A DNA stretch of 64,000 bases, from NCBI RefSeq assembly GCF_033958435.1, contig NC_134141.1, positions 98,993,001 through 99,057,000 of the forward strand, in the 5' to 3' direction. Positions 33,991 to 44,204 of the stretch are shown here, one piece after another. The stretch is from Carettochelys insculpta. Taxonomy: Eukaryota > Chordata > Testudines > Carettochelyidae. The notes beneath the pieces were generated by a model. The model searched no databases. It had not been told where the DNA came from and saw only the letters and a program-made list of their open reading frames with translations. The translations under genes were made by a program, and so were the position numbers. Each line of letters starts with the position of its first letter. Position 1 is the stretch's first letter.

Positions 33991-35523
33991 GAACTTGAAT
34001 TTCATCCAAAAGCATTTCAAAAGGTTGTATTTTAGTTATGACACAGATAATATGATAATGGTCATTTTGGTCCTGGTTTACGGCAGCTATTGTATAACAT
34101 ATATTGTGGGGAGATCACCTAAATCTCCCTAGGGAACAATAAGTGTCTTTTGTGAATCTTGGACTAGTTATTACATGCTTCTTCATTAGCTTCTGAAAAA
34201 AATTAAGACTTTTTTTCTCTCTCCACAGCATCAAAAGAGCAACTCCACAACTTGAAAATGGATAGGCAGCTGTGTGCTAAGATCACTGCTGATCATGCTT
34301 ACCACTACTGTTTCATTTCCCTGTATTCCTCTCATTTACCTATAACCACCTATAATCTATACACAGATTATAAAATCTTTGGGGCTGGGACAATCTTTTT
34401 CTTCTGTGTTGTACAACACCTAGCTCTCTGGCTCTTGGTCCATGACTGGGGTTGCTCAGTAGTAATGCAATCAAATTTATAAAATGTAACAAAACTGCAC
34501 CTCATGTTTGCCTAGTTTTGGAAATAAAAGGTTCAATTCATCAATTTATCTCCACTGGCACAGAAGTGACTGTAAATTGCACCCACCTCTCCTCTGTTCT
34601 ATGGGAAGATGAGCCTAGGTTCACTTCAAGGTAAAGGCAGTTGAGGCTTTTATTGGTACTCTCACTTTGGTTTCCCCTATGAAAGGATATCTTTCAGTTG
34701 CAACCGTATCAGGTAGGAAATCTGTCAGTAGAGACTGTCTAAGAAAATGCCTTCCATGAACACATGCCCTGCCTCCAAACTGTCCAGCACCACCCACTTT
34801 TGCAGTGGCACAGTCTGACATCCCCTGCAGCAGAACAGGGACTGTGGATTGCTTGTGCCATTGTGATTCAGGGACTTTTCATAACAAGAAATAGTCTGTA
34901 TCCACAGTGCTGAGTGTCCCCTAGAATGAGTCAAACACTTTAGTTAAATTCAGGTTTTTTCTCTCTTGGTTTTGTCTGAGGTTTTGGGAAAACATAATTA
35001 ATTGCACTATTTTGGAATATTTAAGAACTGTTAGAGGACTCAGTTTGTGGCATAGTTTTTGCTTAATGTGCTTTTCATTTATATCAGTGCTTTGGTATTA
35101 TTTCTGTTGGTACATTCTCACAGGTGCCATCATAGACACTGGTCATACATGGGGTTAAATTGTTCTTAAGTGGGTGAGTCAGGGAATGGTAATCAGGAAA
35201 AAGGATCAGAGCACACTTAGTTTATTCACGTGAGACAAAGCAGTTAAATAGGTGCCTAATTTTAAACAAATACCCTGGTCCTATTAAAATCATATACCCA
35301 GTATATACTCATTTTCTCTAGAGTCTTAAGTTTCAGTGAAGTCAATGGGACATAAACATTTTCTTAAGTGCTTTGATTACTCGGGACCATGGATAATCCC
35401 ATGGACTTTAGAGTCCACATAAAAATAGTGGATAGGATTCTGGGCTCTGTTACAGAATGCAAATTCCACATTGGGCACAAGGTTGGTCACTATACACTTA
35501 AACTTAACCTGACCCTGCTATCA
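33991..35523. other. no gene seen
   Basis: AT-rich with short frames on both strands and no recognised element. 35,335-35,350 has the 'gtgaagtcaatggga' phrase common in old sauropsid repeats. Confidence 0.45.
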
Positions 35524-36925
35524 AAACAAAAAGCAGTCAAGTAGCACTTTAAAGACTAGCGAAATGGTTTATTAGGTGAGCTTTCATGGGACAGACTCAC
35601 TTCTTCAGACCATAGCCAGACCAGAACAGATTCAATATTTAAGGCACAGAGAACCAAAAACAGGAATCAAGGAGGACAAATCAGAAAAAAAAAAAAATCA
35701 AGGTGAGCAAATCAAAGAGTGGAGGGGTGAGGGAGGAAGGTCAAGAATTAGATTAAGCCAAGTATGCAGACGAGCCCCTGTAGTGACTCAGAAAGTTCAC
35801 ATCCCAGTTCAAACCATGTGTTAATGTGCCGAATTTGAATATAAAAGCCAGCTCGGCTGCTTCTCTTTGAATAGTGGTGTGAAAGTTTTTTTTCAGTAAC
35901 ACACATACCTTTAGGTCATTAATAGAATGCCCCATTCCATTAAAATGTTGACTAACTGGTTTGTGGATCTGGAGTGTTTTGATGCCCGTTTTGTGTCCAT
36001 TAACCCTTTGTTGAAGGGAGTTAGAAGTCTGTCCAATATACAAAGCATCTGGGCATTGTTGGCACATGATGGCATATATGATGTTAGTAGAGGAAGTGCC
36101 TATGATTCTGTGAGTAACCTGGTTGGGTCCAGTGACGGTATTTCCAGAGAAGATATGTGGACAAAGCTGGCAGCGGGCTTTGTTGCAAGGAAAGGTTCCA
36201 GGACTGCTATTCCTGGGGTATAGATTGTGGCTGTTTGTGAGGATCCTCATGAGGTTGGGAGGTTGTCTGTAGGAGAGAACAGGCATGTCAACCAGGGCCT
36301 TCTGGAGTGTGGCATCCTGATTAAGGATAGGTTATAGATCTTTAATAATGCGTTGCAGTGGTCTGAGTTGGGGGCTGTAGGTGATAAGCAGTGGTGTTCT
36401 GTTCTTGGCTTTTTTGGACCGATCTTGGAGTAGCTGGTCTCTGGGTATTCGTCTGGCCCTGTCGATTTGTTTTTTTACTTCTCCTGGTGGGTAATTCAGG
36501 TTTATGAATATTTGGTAAAGATCTTGTAGTTTTTGGTCTCTGTCAGTTGGATCAGAGCAAATGCGATTGTATTTAAGAGCTTGACTGTAAATAATGGATC
36601 TAGTTATGTGTGCAGGATGGAAGCTAGAAGGGTGTAGGTAAGTATAGCGATCAGTAGGTTTTCGGTACAGTGTGGTGTTGATCAGGCTATCCTTGATTAG
36701 TACTGTAGTGTCCAGGAAATGTATCTCTTGTGTGTTGTAATCAAGGCATAAGTTGATCGTGTCGTGTAGATTGTTAAAGTCTCTGTGGAATTCTTCTAGA
36801 GTCTCTGTACCATGGGTCCAAATCAGAAAGATGTGATCAATGTATCTTAAGTAGACGAGGGTAATAGGGGACGGGAGCTGAGGAATCATTGTTCCAGGTC
36901 AGCCATAAATATGTTCTTGTTGTTT
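35524..36925 (-). mobile_element. Penelope-like element, 5'-truncated
   Basis: The minus-strand element ends at about 35,524 with the tail 'agtctttaaagtgctacttg' preceded by 'cacttcttcagacc'-type sequence in its plus-strand complement. This tail is shared, with variation, by the other Penelope copies here (37.1, 38.9 and 39.75 kb). It contains the RT C-terminus and GIY-YIG endonuclease described separately. The 5' limit is set where similarity to Penelope RT fades, near 36,925. Confidence 0.85.
35753..36889 (-). pseudogene. Penelope RT C-terminus plus GIY-YIG endonuclease, one internal stop
   Basis: Penelope-like elements combine a telomerase-related RT with a GIY-YIG nuclease. Here 36,889-36,335 holds the end of the RT: 'VYLRYIDHIFLIWTHGTE' is the catalytic YxDD region with the second Asp replaced by His, then 'QEIHFLDTTV', 'TTLYRKPTDRYTYLHPSSFH' and the thumb. 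After a single in-frame TAA at 36,332-36,334, the same frame continues to 35,753 with a Cys-rich linker ('CNKARCQLC') and the nuclease: 'NIIYAIMCQQCPDALYIGQT', 'LQQRVNGHKTGI' and 'KPVSQHF'. Both parts are collinear with only that one stop, so decay is mild. The RT fingers and palm N-terminal to the catalytic motif are missing, with a frameshift near 36,890. Confidence 0.9.
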
Positions 36926-37089
36926 GCCACCATGACAAAATGAAACCAGCTGCAAGGAGGAAAACAATTTTTGGCTTTTCTACAAAATTTTATTAAGTTA
37001 GAACCAGACCTTAAACAGTTAAACAAGTGCTGCGGACCAGGGAGACTTTGCAGTTAGTGCAGACTAAGACAATTCCTGTTCAGCATTGT
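36926..37089. other. spacer between Penelope copies
   Basis: No element recognised; AT-rich. Confidence 0.5.
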
Positions 37090-37264
37090 GCTGTTAGTTA
37101 CAAACAAACTGACAAACAAAAAAAGCAGTCACTTTAAAGACTAACAAAATAATTTATGAGGTGATGAGGTTTCATGGGGCAGACCCACTTCTTCAGATCT
37201 GGAGACAGTGCGGTACTGGAAATGTTGCTGAAAGTGAATTGGTATGAAGATTATATACCACAGA

Positions 37265-37540
37265 GGGTGTGTCTACACTTGTGTTCCTCTTTTGAAAGAG
37301 GCGTGCAAATTAAGTTGACCGAAGATGCAAATGAGGCATACATTTGCATATGTGGCACCTCATTTGCATATTCTGATTTCGAAAGAGCTGCTTTTGAAAG
37401 AAGAAAGCCAGTGTAGATGCTGCTTTTTGAAAGTAAACCCACCTTCAAAAGAATCCTTCTTCCCTTTATACCTCATTTGCATTTTGATTTACCTCATTTG
37501 CATACCTCTTTCGAAAGAGGAATGCAAGTGCAGATGCACC
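37265..37540. mobile_element. foldback Harbinger-like MITE, octamer-rich
   Basis: Ends GGGTGTGTCTACACTTG (37,265) and 'caagtgcagatgcacc' (to 37,540). Shorter than its relatives at 23.8 and 38.1 kb, having lost part of the right arm. It carries five perfect ATTTGCAT/ATGCAAAT octamers and TTTCGAAAG motifs, and interrupts Penelope element A. Confidence 0.85.
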
Positions 37541-37599
37541 TAGAGATATAAACAGAAAAAAATTGAAACTGGACAATCACTTCACCAAAGAACGAATGG

Positions 37600-37845
37600 C
37601 CACAAAGCAGATGTTAGGAATTTGAATGCACATAAACCTGTCAGTGAGCATTTCAGTGGAGTGAGCTATACTGTTAAAGACTTGAGAATCGCATTTTACA
37701 CCAACGAGTCTTTAACACCAGATTACAAAGAGAAACATCTGAACTGGAATTTGTGCTTAGGTTGAATACTTTGACACTTGATCTTAATAGAGATATCAAT
37801 TACCTTACATGTTACAAAGACAGCTTCCCCATCTTTGAGTCATAG
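37600..37845 (+). pseudogene. Penelope endonuclease C-terminal fragment (element A)
   Basis: Reads 'NAHKPVSEHFSGVSYTVKDL', then a frameshifted stretch with 'HLNWNLCLG' and, in another frame, 'YLTCYKDSFPIFES', matching in order the C-terminal part of the GIY-YIG domain and tail of the copies at 36.0 and 62.6 kb. The catalytic N-terminal half of the nuclease is missing. Confidence 0.75.
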
Positions 37846-37863
37846 TGATCTCACGCAGGTCAC

Positions 37864-37876
37864 TTAACTCAATAGA
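37864..37876. repeat. 13-bp target duplication of Penelope B, left copy
   Basis: TTAACTCAATAGA here is repeated exactly at 38,986-38,998 and brackets Penelope element B. Confidence 0.9.
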
Positions 37877-38087
37877 ACAACAAGAAGTACTGTGGCGCCT
37901 TACAGACCAACAGATATTTTGGAGCATAAGCTTTCATGGGTGAAATGAATGAGTCAGATGCATGAGTCAGGGGAGGCGGTTCAGAGGAGTATTTAAAGAG
38001 TGGGGGTCCCAGTAAAAGAGAGGGCCAGAGCTGACAAGGTCTATTAAGTCAGGGTGGAAATGGCCCATTATCAGAAGTATAGATCAG

Positions 38088-38536
38088 GGGTGCATCTACA
38101 CTTGCATTCCTCTTTCGAAAGAGGTATGCAAATGAGGTAAATCAAAATGCAAATTAGGTATAAGGGGAGAAGGAAATAGAAAATGCAAAGGAGGTTCATA
38201 TTTGCATATTTGGCACCTCATTTGCATATTCTTATTTGGAAAGAGCTTCTTTAGAAAGAAAAAAACCAGTGTAGACACTGCTCATTCAAAAGTAAACCCT
38301 GTCTTCAAATGAATCCTTCTTCCCATTAAATAAAGGGAAGAAGGAGTCTTTTGAAGCTGGGGTTTACTTTTGAACGAGCAGCATATACACTGGTTTCCTT
38401 CGTTCGACAGATGCTTTTTCAAAATAAGAATATGCAAATGAGGTGCCAAATACGCAAATATGAACCTCCTTTGCATTTGCAATCCCCCTCATTTGCATAC
38501 CTCTTTTGAAAGAGGAACGCAAGTGTAGATGCACCC
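38088..38536. mobile_element. foldback Harbinger-like MITE (palindrome), octamer-rich
   Basis: Ends GGGTGCATCTACACTTGC (38,088) and 'gcaagtgtagatgcaccc' (38,519-38,536) are exact inverted copies over 18 bp, and the arms pair along most of their length with a centre near 38,330. Six perfect ATTTGCAT/ATGCAAAT octamers. Inserted in the 3' untranslated part of Penelope B. Confidence 0.9.
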
Positions 38537-38639
38537 TAAGAGAGGAGAAAACAAGTCAGATCAGTCAGGGGGGATGTGGCCCATTGACAGATTCTAATGT
38601 GGAGGTGTGAACATCCAGAGCAGAGAAACTGCTTTTGTA

Positions 38640-38840
38640 AGGGGCCAGCCACTCCCAGTCTCTGTTTAGTCCTTAGTTGATGGAGTCAAATTTGCAAATG
38701 AATTGCAGCTCAGACATTTCTCTCTCCATTTTATTTTTGAAATGTTTATGTTGTGGAACTGCTACTTTTAAATCTGTTACTGAGTATCCAGGGAGATTGA
38801 AGTGTTCTCCTACATGTTTAAGTCTGTTACTGTTCCTTAC
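38640..38840 (-). pseudogene. Penelope endonuclease C-terminal fragment (element B)
   Basis: On the minus strand: 'HVGEHFNLPGYSVTDLKVAV' and 'KMEREMSELQFICKFDSIN', nearly the same as 'IGEHFNLPGHTVAVLKVAIL' and 'REIAELQFICKFNTL' of the copy at 62.6 kb. The GIY-YIG signature itself is missing because the inverted tail begins upstream. Confidence 0.85.
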
Positions 38841-39004
38841 ACAGCACTGTGTCCAGATTTGAAGAAGTGGATCTGCCCCATGAAAATTCATCATCTAATA
38901 AATTATTTTGTTAGACTTTAAAGTACTACATGACTGTTTTATTGTTTTGTTTAGGATACAGACTAACATGCTACCTCTCTGATATTTAACTCAATAGACT
39001 CTTA

Positions 39005-39557
39005 GGCCGTGTCTACATTAGCCAAAAACTTCGAAACGGCCAGGCAAATGGCCATTTCGAAGTCTACTAATGAAGCGCTGAAATACATATTCAGCACCTC
39101 ATTAGCATGCGGGTGGGCGTAGCACTTCAAAATTGACGCAGCTCACAGCCACATGGCTCGTCCAGACAGGGCTCCTTTTCAAAAGGACCCCGGCTACTTC
39201 GAAGTCCCATTATTCCTATGAGCATGCTGGTGGCCGCAGCACTTCGAAATTGACGTGGCTCATTGCTGCACAGCTCATTCAGATGGGGCTCCTTTTTGAA
39301 AGGACCCTGGCTACTTCAAAGTCCCCTTATTCCTATGAGCAGATAGGAATAAGGGGACTTCGAAGTAGCCGGGGTCCTTTCGAAAAGGAGCCGCATCTGT
39401 ACAAGCTGTGAGGCAGCGAGCCGCGTCAATTTCGAAGTGCTGCGGCTGCCCGCATGCTAATGGGGCGCTGAATATATATTTCAGCGCTTCATTAGTAAAC
39501 TTTGAAATGGCCATTTGCATGGCAATTTCAAAGTTTTTGGCTAGTGTAGACATAGCC
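39005..39557. mobile_element. foldback Harbinger-like MITE with TTA target duplication and a duplicated arm segment
   Basis: Ends GGCCGTGTCTACATTAGCC (39,005) and 'ggctagtgtagacatagcc' (39,539-39,557), flanked by TTA on both sides (39,002-39,004; 39,558-39,560), the 3-bp TWA duplication expected of Harbinger. The left arm contains two copies of a roughly 110-bp unit (about 39,115-39,220 and 39,232-39,340), each ending 'ttattcctatgagca'; the right arm has one copy. Rich in TTCGAA. Confidence 0.9.
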
Positions 39558-39866
39558 TTACAGTTAGTAATATTCTCTCCCCTCCTCCCCACCCTTTGCA
39601 TCCCAGTCCTTCTGTCCTATGTATCTGATTTGTCAGTTTTTAATTCAATTTTATTTGTTTGTATCTTTGTGCTATATAATCATCATGCCAATTCACCTTC
39701 AACAACATTTTCAGGACAGTCCTGTCTCCAGATCTGAAGAAGTGTATCTGCCCCATGAAAACTCATCACCTAATAAACTATTTTGTTAGTCTTTAAAGTA
39801 TTACACGACTGTTTTGTTGTTTTGTTAGGATACAGACTAACACTGCTACCTATCTGTTACTGTTCC

Positions 39867-40269
39867 GCTACCTACAGTTAACCTTTGATTCCAGCAGAGT
39901 TTAAGCATGACTAGCTGAGACAATGCCTAACATGGCTTGCCCATGGCTGCAAGGTCACGGCCAGCATTGTATTCATTAATATCACTCTCCAGTGCTGTAT
40001 TCTAACATGATAACTTCTTGCAGTAAAAATAAGTATAGCCAGTCTCCTTCTCAAAACGTCTACGTAACATTACCAATTCTCGAGAGAGGACAAGGCCTTG
40101 GAAAAATAATTTATACCCGATGAAGGTACTTCTCTGTCTCCCGCCTTCTCATTATTTGAGCACCTCACAAACATTATTGAATTGATCCTCATTTCTGAAA
40201 AGAGTAGGAATCTGGGCCCCTATGAGCTCAAAACACTGCAGGTAATAAATATATCCAGGGGTCAGAGGG
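39867..40269. other. no gene seen
   Basis: No recognised repeat or frame. Confidence 0.45.
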
Positions 40270-42757
40270 GCACACAATGCAACACTGTGATTCCCTCGGG
40301 GAACTGCTGGGCAGGATGCCTTGGGACATTAAGATGAGGAGGAAAGGAGTCCAGGAGAGCTGGCTATATTTGAAATAAGCCTTTTTGAGGGTACAGAAAC
40401 AAACCATCCCAATGAGGAAAGAAGAGCAACTATGACAGGTGAACTGCTTGGCTTAACAGAGAAATCTGCAGTGAGCTTAAACACAGAAAGGAAGCTGACA
40501 GGAAGTAGAAATATGGACGGATGACTGGGAAGGAATATAATAATACTGATCAAGCATGCAGGGTTTCTACAAGTATGTGTAAGGCCAATGGACCTGGGCT
40601 GCTGGCAGGAGGGAATGAACCTTTGACCTTTGGAGCTGAAGTCACGTACGTGAATGCCCGAGCTAAAAGTCAGCTGGACCTCAGCTAAGGTAGAGCAGAG
40701 ACTTCACTCTCCCTTGTCAGTGGCCTCAGTACCTTTGTGGTTACATATGTTAGCAATAAGGAAAAGGTCATGGAAAGTGTGGGACCATTACTGAATGGGG
40801 AAAGCAACCTAGTGACAGATGATGAGGAAAAAGCTGAAGTATTCAGTGCTTTTTTAGCTTTGGTCTTCACAGACAAGGTCATCTCCTACACTGCAGCACT
40901 GGACAGCCCAATGTGAAGAAGAGATGAAACGCTCTTAGTAGTGAAAGAACAGGTCAAGGAGTACTTAGAAAAGCTGGACATGCTCAAGCCCCCGGGGCCA
41001 GATCTAGTGCATCTGAGGGTGCTGAGAAAGTTGAATGATGTGACTGGAGAGTCATTGGCCATTATTTCTGAAAACACATGGACTATGTCTACATTACAAT
41101 GATCTTTCAACAGAAGTTGTTCTGGAAGATCTGAAAAAAACTTCTTTTGAAAGAGCATGTCCACACACAAAATAGTGGATTGAAAGGTTGATCCGCTCTT
41201 TTGATAGAGAGCATCCACACAGCCTCCTGTCTCTTGAAAGAATGGGGCAGGGGTTGAAAAATCTGGTGCCGTGAGGACTGCTCTTTCAAAAAAGGGCGCA
41301 TGGAGCATCTACACATGGAAAGAAGTTTTTGAAAGGAGGCACTTCTCCTGATCAAGAGAAGAATATGGGTTCCAGAAGGAGAGCTGTGTTCTTTCAATTT
41401 TTGATCAAAAGAGTGAATTTTTCAAGTGAAAGCTCCGCGTATTCTTTTGAAAAAGGGCCTGATTTTCCAAAAGACCTTGCTAGTGTAGACATGGCCATGG
41501 TGAGTGGGGGAAGTTCCAGATGCTTGAGGAAACTGATTGGAGACTACTTGCGTGATCAACCTAATTATCTTCTATGATGAGATAACTAACTCTGTGGATA
41601 TGGTGAAAACAGTGGACATGATATATCTTGACTTTAACTTGCTGGAAAGAATACTGTGTGAGACCATACCAAAAGCTTTGCTAAAGTACCATGGCTTGGA
41701 TGAAGGTAACCTGATAGAAAGATGGCTAGATCATTGGGCTCAACAGGTACTGATGAATGGCTCAATTTCTAGTTGGCAGTTGGTAAAACGAAGTGCCCCA
41801 GAAGTCTGTCCAGGGGGTGGACTTTGTTTAATATCTTCATTAATGATCTGGATGATGGGATGGATTTTACTCTCAGCAGTTTCGTGGATGGCACAAAGAC
41901 AGGGTTATTTATCCCTTAGGTAAACACACTAGAGGGAAGGGATAGGTTCCAGAGTGACCTAGGCAAATTGGAGGATTGGGACAGAAGAAATCTGATGTGG
42001 TTCAACAAGGACCAGTCCTTAGGATGGAAGAATCCCAAGCACTGCTACAGGCTGGGAACCAACAGGCCAATCAACAGTTCTGCAGAAAAGGACCTGGGGA
42101 TTACAGGGTACAAGAAGCTGGATATGAGTCAACAGCGTGTGCTTGTTGCCAACAAAGCCAACTGCATATTAGGCTGCATTAGTAGAGTTTTGGCAGCTGA
42201 GCAAGGGAAGTGATGATTTCCCTTTATTCAGCACTGGTGAGGCCACTTATGTAGTACTGTATCCAGTTCTGGGCCCCTGACTACAGAAAGGATGTGAACA
42301 AATTGGAGAGATTTCAGTGGAGGGTAATGAAAATTATTAGGGGGCTGGAGTACATGACTAATGAGGTGAGATGGAAGGAACTAGGCTAATTTAGTCCACA
42401 GAAGAGAAGAATAAGGGGGATTTAATAGCAGCCTTCAGCTACCTGAAAGCTGGGGAGAGGCCATCCGAAAAGTATGGTGCCAAACTATTCTCAGTGGTGT
42501 CAGATGGCAGAACAAGAACCACTGTGGGAGGTCTAGGTTAGATATTTAGAAAAAATACTTCATTAGGAGGGTGATGAGACACTAGAATTGGTTATCTATG
42601 GAGGGGGTGAAATCTCCATCCATAGACAGTTTTTAAAGCCAGGCTTGACAAAGCCCTAGCTGGGATGATTTAGTTGGGATTGGCCCTGCTTTAAAATGGG
42701 GTTAGAATTAGATGACCTCTTGAAGTCTCTTCCAACCATAATTTTCCATGTTTCTAT
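40270..42757 (+). pseudogene. old CR1 LINE ORF2 relic, split by a MITE
   Basis: Decayed CR1. Around 40,440 'AWLNREICSELKHRKEA' appears, the linker between endonuclease and RT. RT-region remnants lie at 40,970-41,070 ('SPGPDG' equivalent at about 41,000), then after the MITE 41,081-41,496 the RT continues ('VDMIYLDFN' at about 41,610-41,640, remnants of the catalytic region at 41,860-41,890, and the C-terminus at 41,970-42,340). The 3' end 'gatgacctcttgaagtctct' and tail 'atttttccatgtttctat' close the element near 42,757. No frame survives intact. It is a different, older subfamily than the copy at 51.5 kb. Confidence 0.8.
41081..41496. mobile_element. Harbinger-like MITE inside CR1, ATG duplication
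   Basis: Ends 'gactatgtctacatta' (41,081) and 'tagtgtagacatggcc' (to 41,496), flanked by ATG on each side (41,078-41,080; 41,497-41,499). Contains 'ttcaacagaagttg' and 'cttttgaaagagca' motifs shared with the MITEs at 12.7 and 45.4 kb. It interrupts the CR1 reading order cleanly. Confidence 0.85.
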
Positions 42758-43971
42758 AAACACATCACACCCCAGGAAATACCTTTCTTGTTCGCAAGAT
42801 GTACACAATTCGACTTCATTTCATGGTGCTTTATGGGATATACTGTATTTATTTAGGGTTATAGAACCCTTTAAATATTGCACTACCTTTCCAGTGTACA
42901 TGGAGCCCACTCTGTGAGCCTCAGCCAGCTAGAGGGCTGGAGGATGCAGGAAAATTCATCAGATGTGGCAAAAACAATCCCCTCTCTCTGGCTCATAAGC
43001 TGCTATGACCTCCTATAACACTTCTCATGAAGCTTTCACTTTTGTTCCTTATTGTTTTGTTGTTTTCCCTCAACTCACAAGGAAAGTAATTTATACTGAA
43101 GGATATGGCTGTGTACATACAAAAAAAAATAAGAGGCTTCAGTGCTAGATCCAAAAAACTTAGCAGCGTGATATGCACCTTTTCTGCAATGCTGGATCAG
43201 CAGAAAAGCTGTATTTAAAAATTAAAATATAATGCTGCATCTTTTGTAGGTAGATATCTTCCATCCAGTGCCATTCAAGATTTCTGGCTTCCAGTAGTTA
43301 AGAAGAATTTATAATGGGAAAGATGGGCTCAGTATAAGGAAGTTTACCCAATTTTACATTATAATTTAGTTTTGAGAAATATTGTTTTACAATGTTAGCA
43401 TATTATGCTTCTTGCACTTATTCATTTAAAAATCTATTGGGTTGTTATGTCACATTATATTACATTCAGGTTTATCAATGGTTATGCTATTGACTTTGAC
43501 AGTAATGTGTTCTGGACATTTCCATGACTGGCCTCAAAGTGCATTACTCTCTGAATGTGCTTGGATGGGCACTTCTCTTTGTTAAGTAGGAAGGTAGGTT
43601 TTTTTTTTTTTTCAGGATTCTTTTTGGGGTGCATGTGTTCAGCTTCACAAATGGATGTTAGAACAATAATTTATATAATGAATAGGATTTCTTTCTTTTG
43701 ATACCTTCTATGCATTTATGAGTGACATTCCCAAGTAATAGTAGTCAACACATTTCATGAAATTAAAAAAAATGCATTATTCACCCACCAGTACCTAGGA
43801 ACTCTTTTGCACAGTCATAAATACTCTAATGATGAGTGGAACTAGGAATTCCTGTTTAAGATTTTAAAATCTTTATTTGTATGTCTTTCAACATTGCATT
43901 TTCTTCCTATCATACCTCCTTAAGGATGGAATGGAGACATGGCCAAACTACCAAAGATGGCAAAATAATGT
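42758..43971. other. no gene seen
   Basis: AT-rich with a T-run near 43,600. Short frames only. Confidence 0.5.
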
Positions 43972-43981
43972 TTTTTCTTCA

Positions 43982-44194
43982 TAAGTATCAGAGAGGTAGC
44001 CGAGTTAGTCCGTATCTTCAAAAACAACAAGAAGTCCTGTGGCCCCTTATAGACTAACAGATATTTTGGAGCATAAACTTTCGTGGGCAAAGATCTACTT
44101 ACTCAGGTGCCTCTGAGGAAGCGGATCTTTGCCCATGAAAGCTTGTGCTCCAAAATATCTGTTCATCTACAAGGTGCCACAGGACTTCTTGTTG
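43982..44194. mobile_element. Penelope-derived inverted-tail mini-element with 10-bp target duplication
   Basis: The left half 'aacaacaagaagtcctgtgg...agatattttggagcataaac' and right half 'gtgctccaaaatatctg...ccacaggacttcttgttgtt' are inverted copies of a Penelope tail with a short centre. TTTTTCTTCA at 43,972-43,981 is repeated at 44,195-44,204. It has no coding capacity. Confidence 0.85.
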
Positions 44195-44204
44195 TTTTTC
44201 TTCA

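Larger units (their letters stand above)
37877..38985 (-). mobile_element. Penelope-like element B, nested in element A
   Basis: Bracketed by the 13-bp duplication TTAACTCAATAGA. The minus-strand tail ends at 37,877 ('aacaacaagaagtactgtgg', 'agatattttggagcataagc' in plus sense). At the other side, 38,845-38,985, an inverted tail of a different subtype is present ('agatttgaagaagtggatct', 'ggatacagactaacatgcta'). Between them lie a decayed endonuclease C-terminus (38,640-38,840) and a 3' untranslated region hosting the MITE 38,088-38,536. The outer ends are precise. Confidence 0.85.
37090..39866 (+). mobile_element. Penelope-like element A (outer), split by element B and two MITEs
   Basis: The plus-strand element has an inverted copy of its own tail at the 5' side (37,099-37,200: 'actttaaagactaacaaaat' and 'cccacttcttcagatctgg' in reverse sense) and its 3' tail at 39,733-39,866 ('agatctgaagaagtgtatct', 'tttgttagtctttaaagtat', 'ggatacagactaacactgct'). 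The endonuclease C-terminus is at 37,600-37,845. Between these lie element B (37,877-38,985) and MITEs at 37,265-37,540 and 39,005-39,557. The inverted 5' tail fits the inverted pseudo-LTR arrangement known for Penelope. No outer target duplication was found. Confidence 0.75.

Noticed and set aside
37265..38536. CRISPR-like array because of repeated TCATTTGCAT units
   Set aside because: Spacing is irregular, units lie on both arms of palindromes, and the element has transposon ends; the genome is that of a vertebrate.
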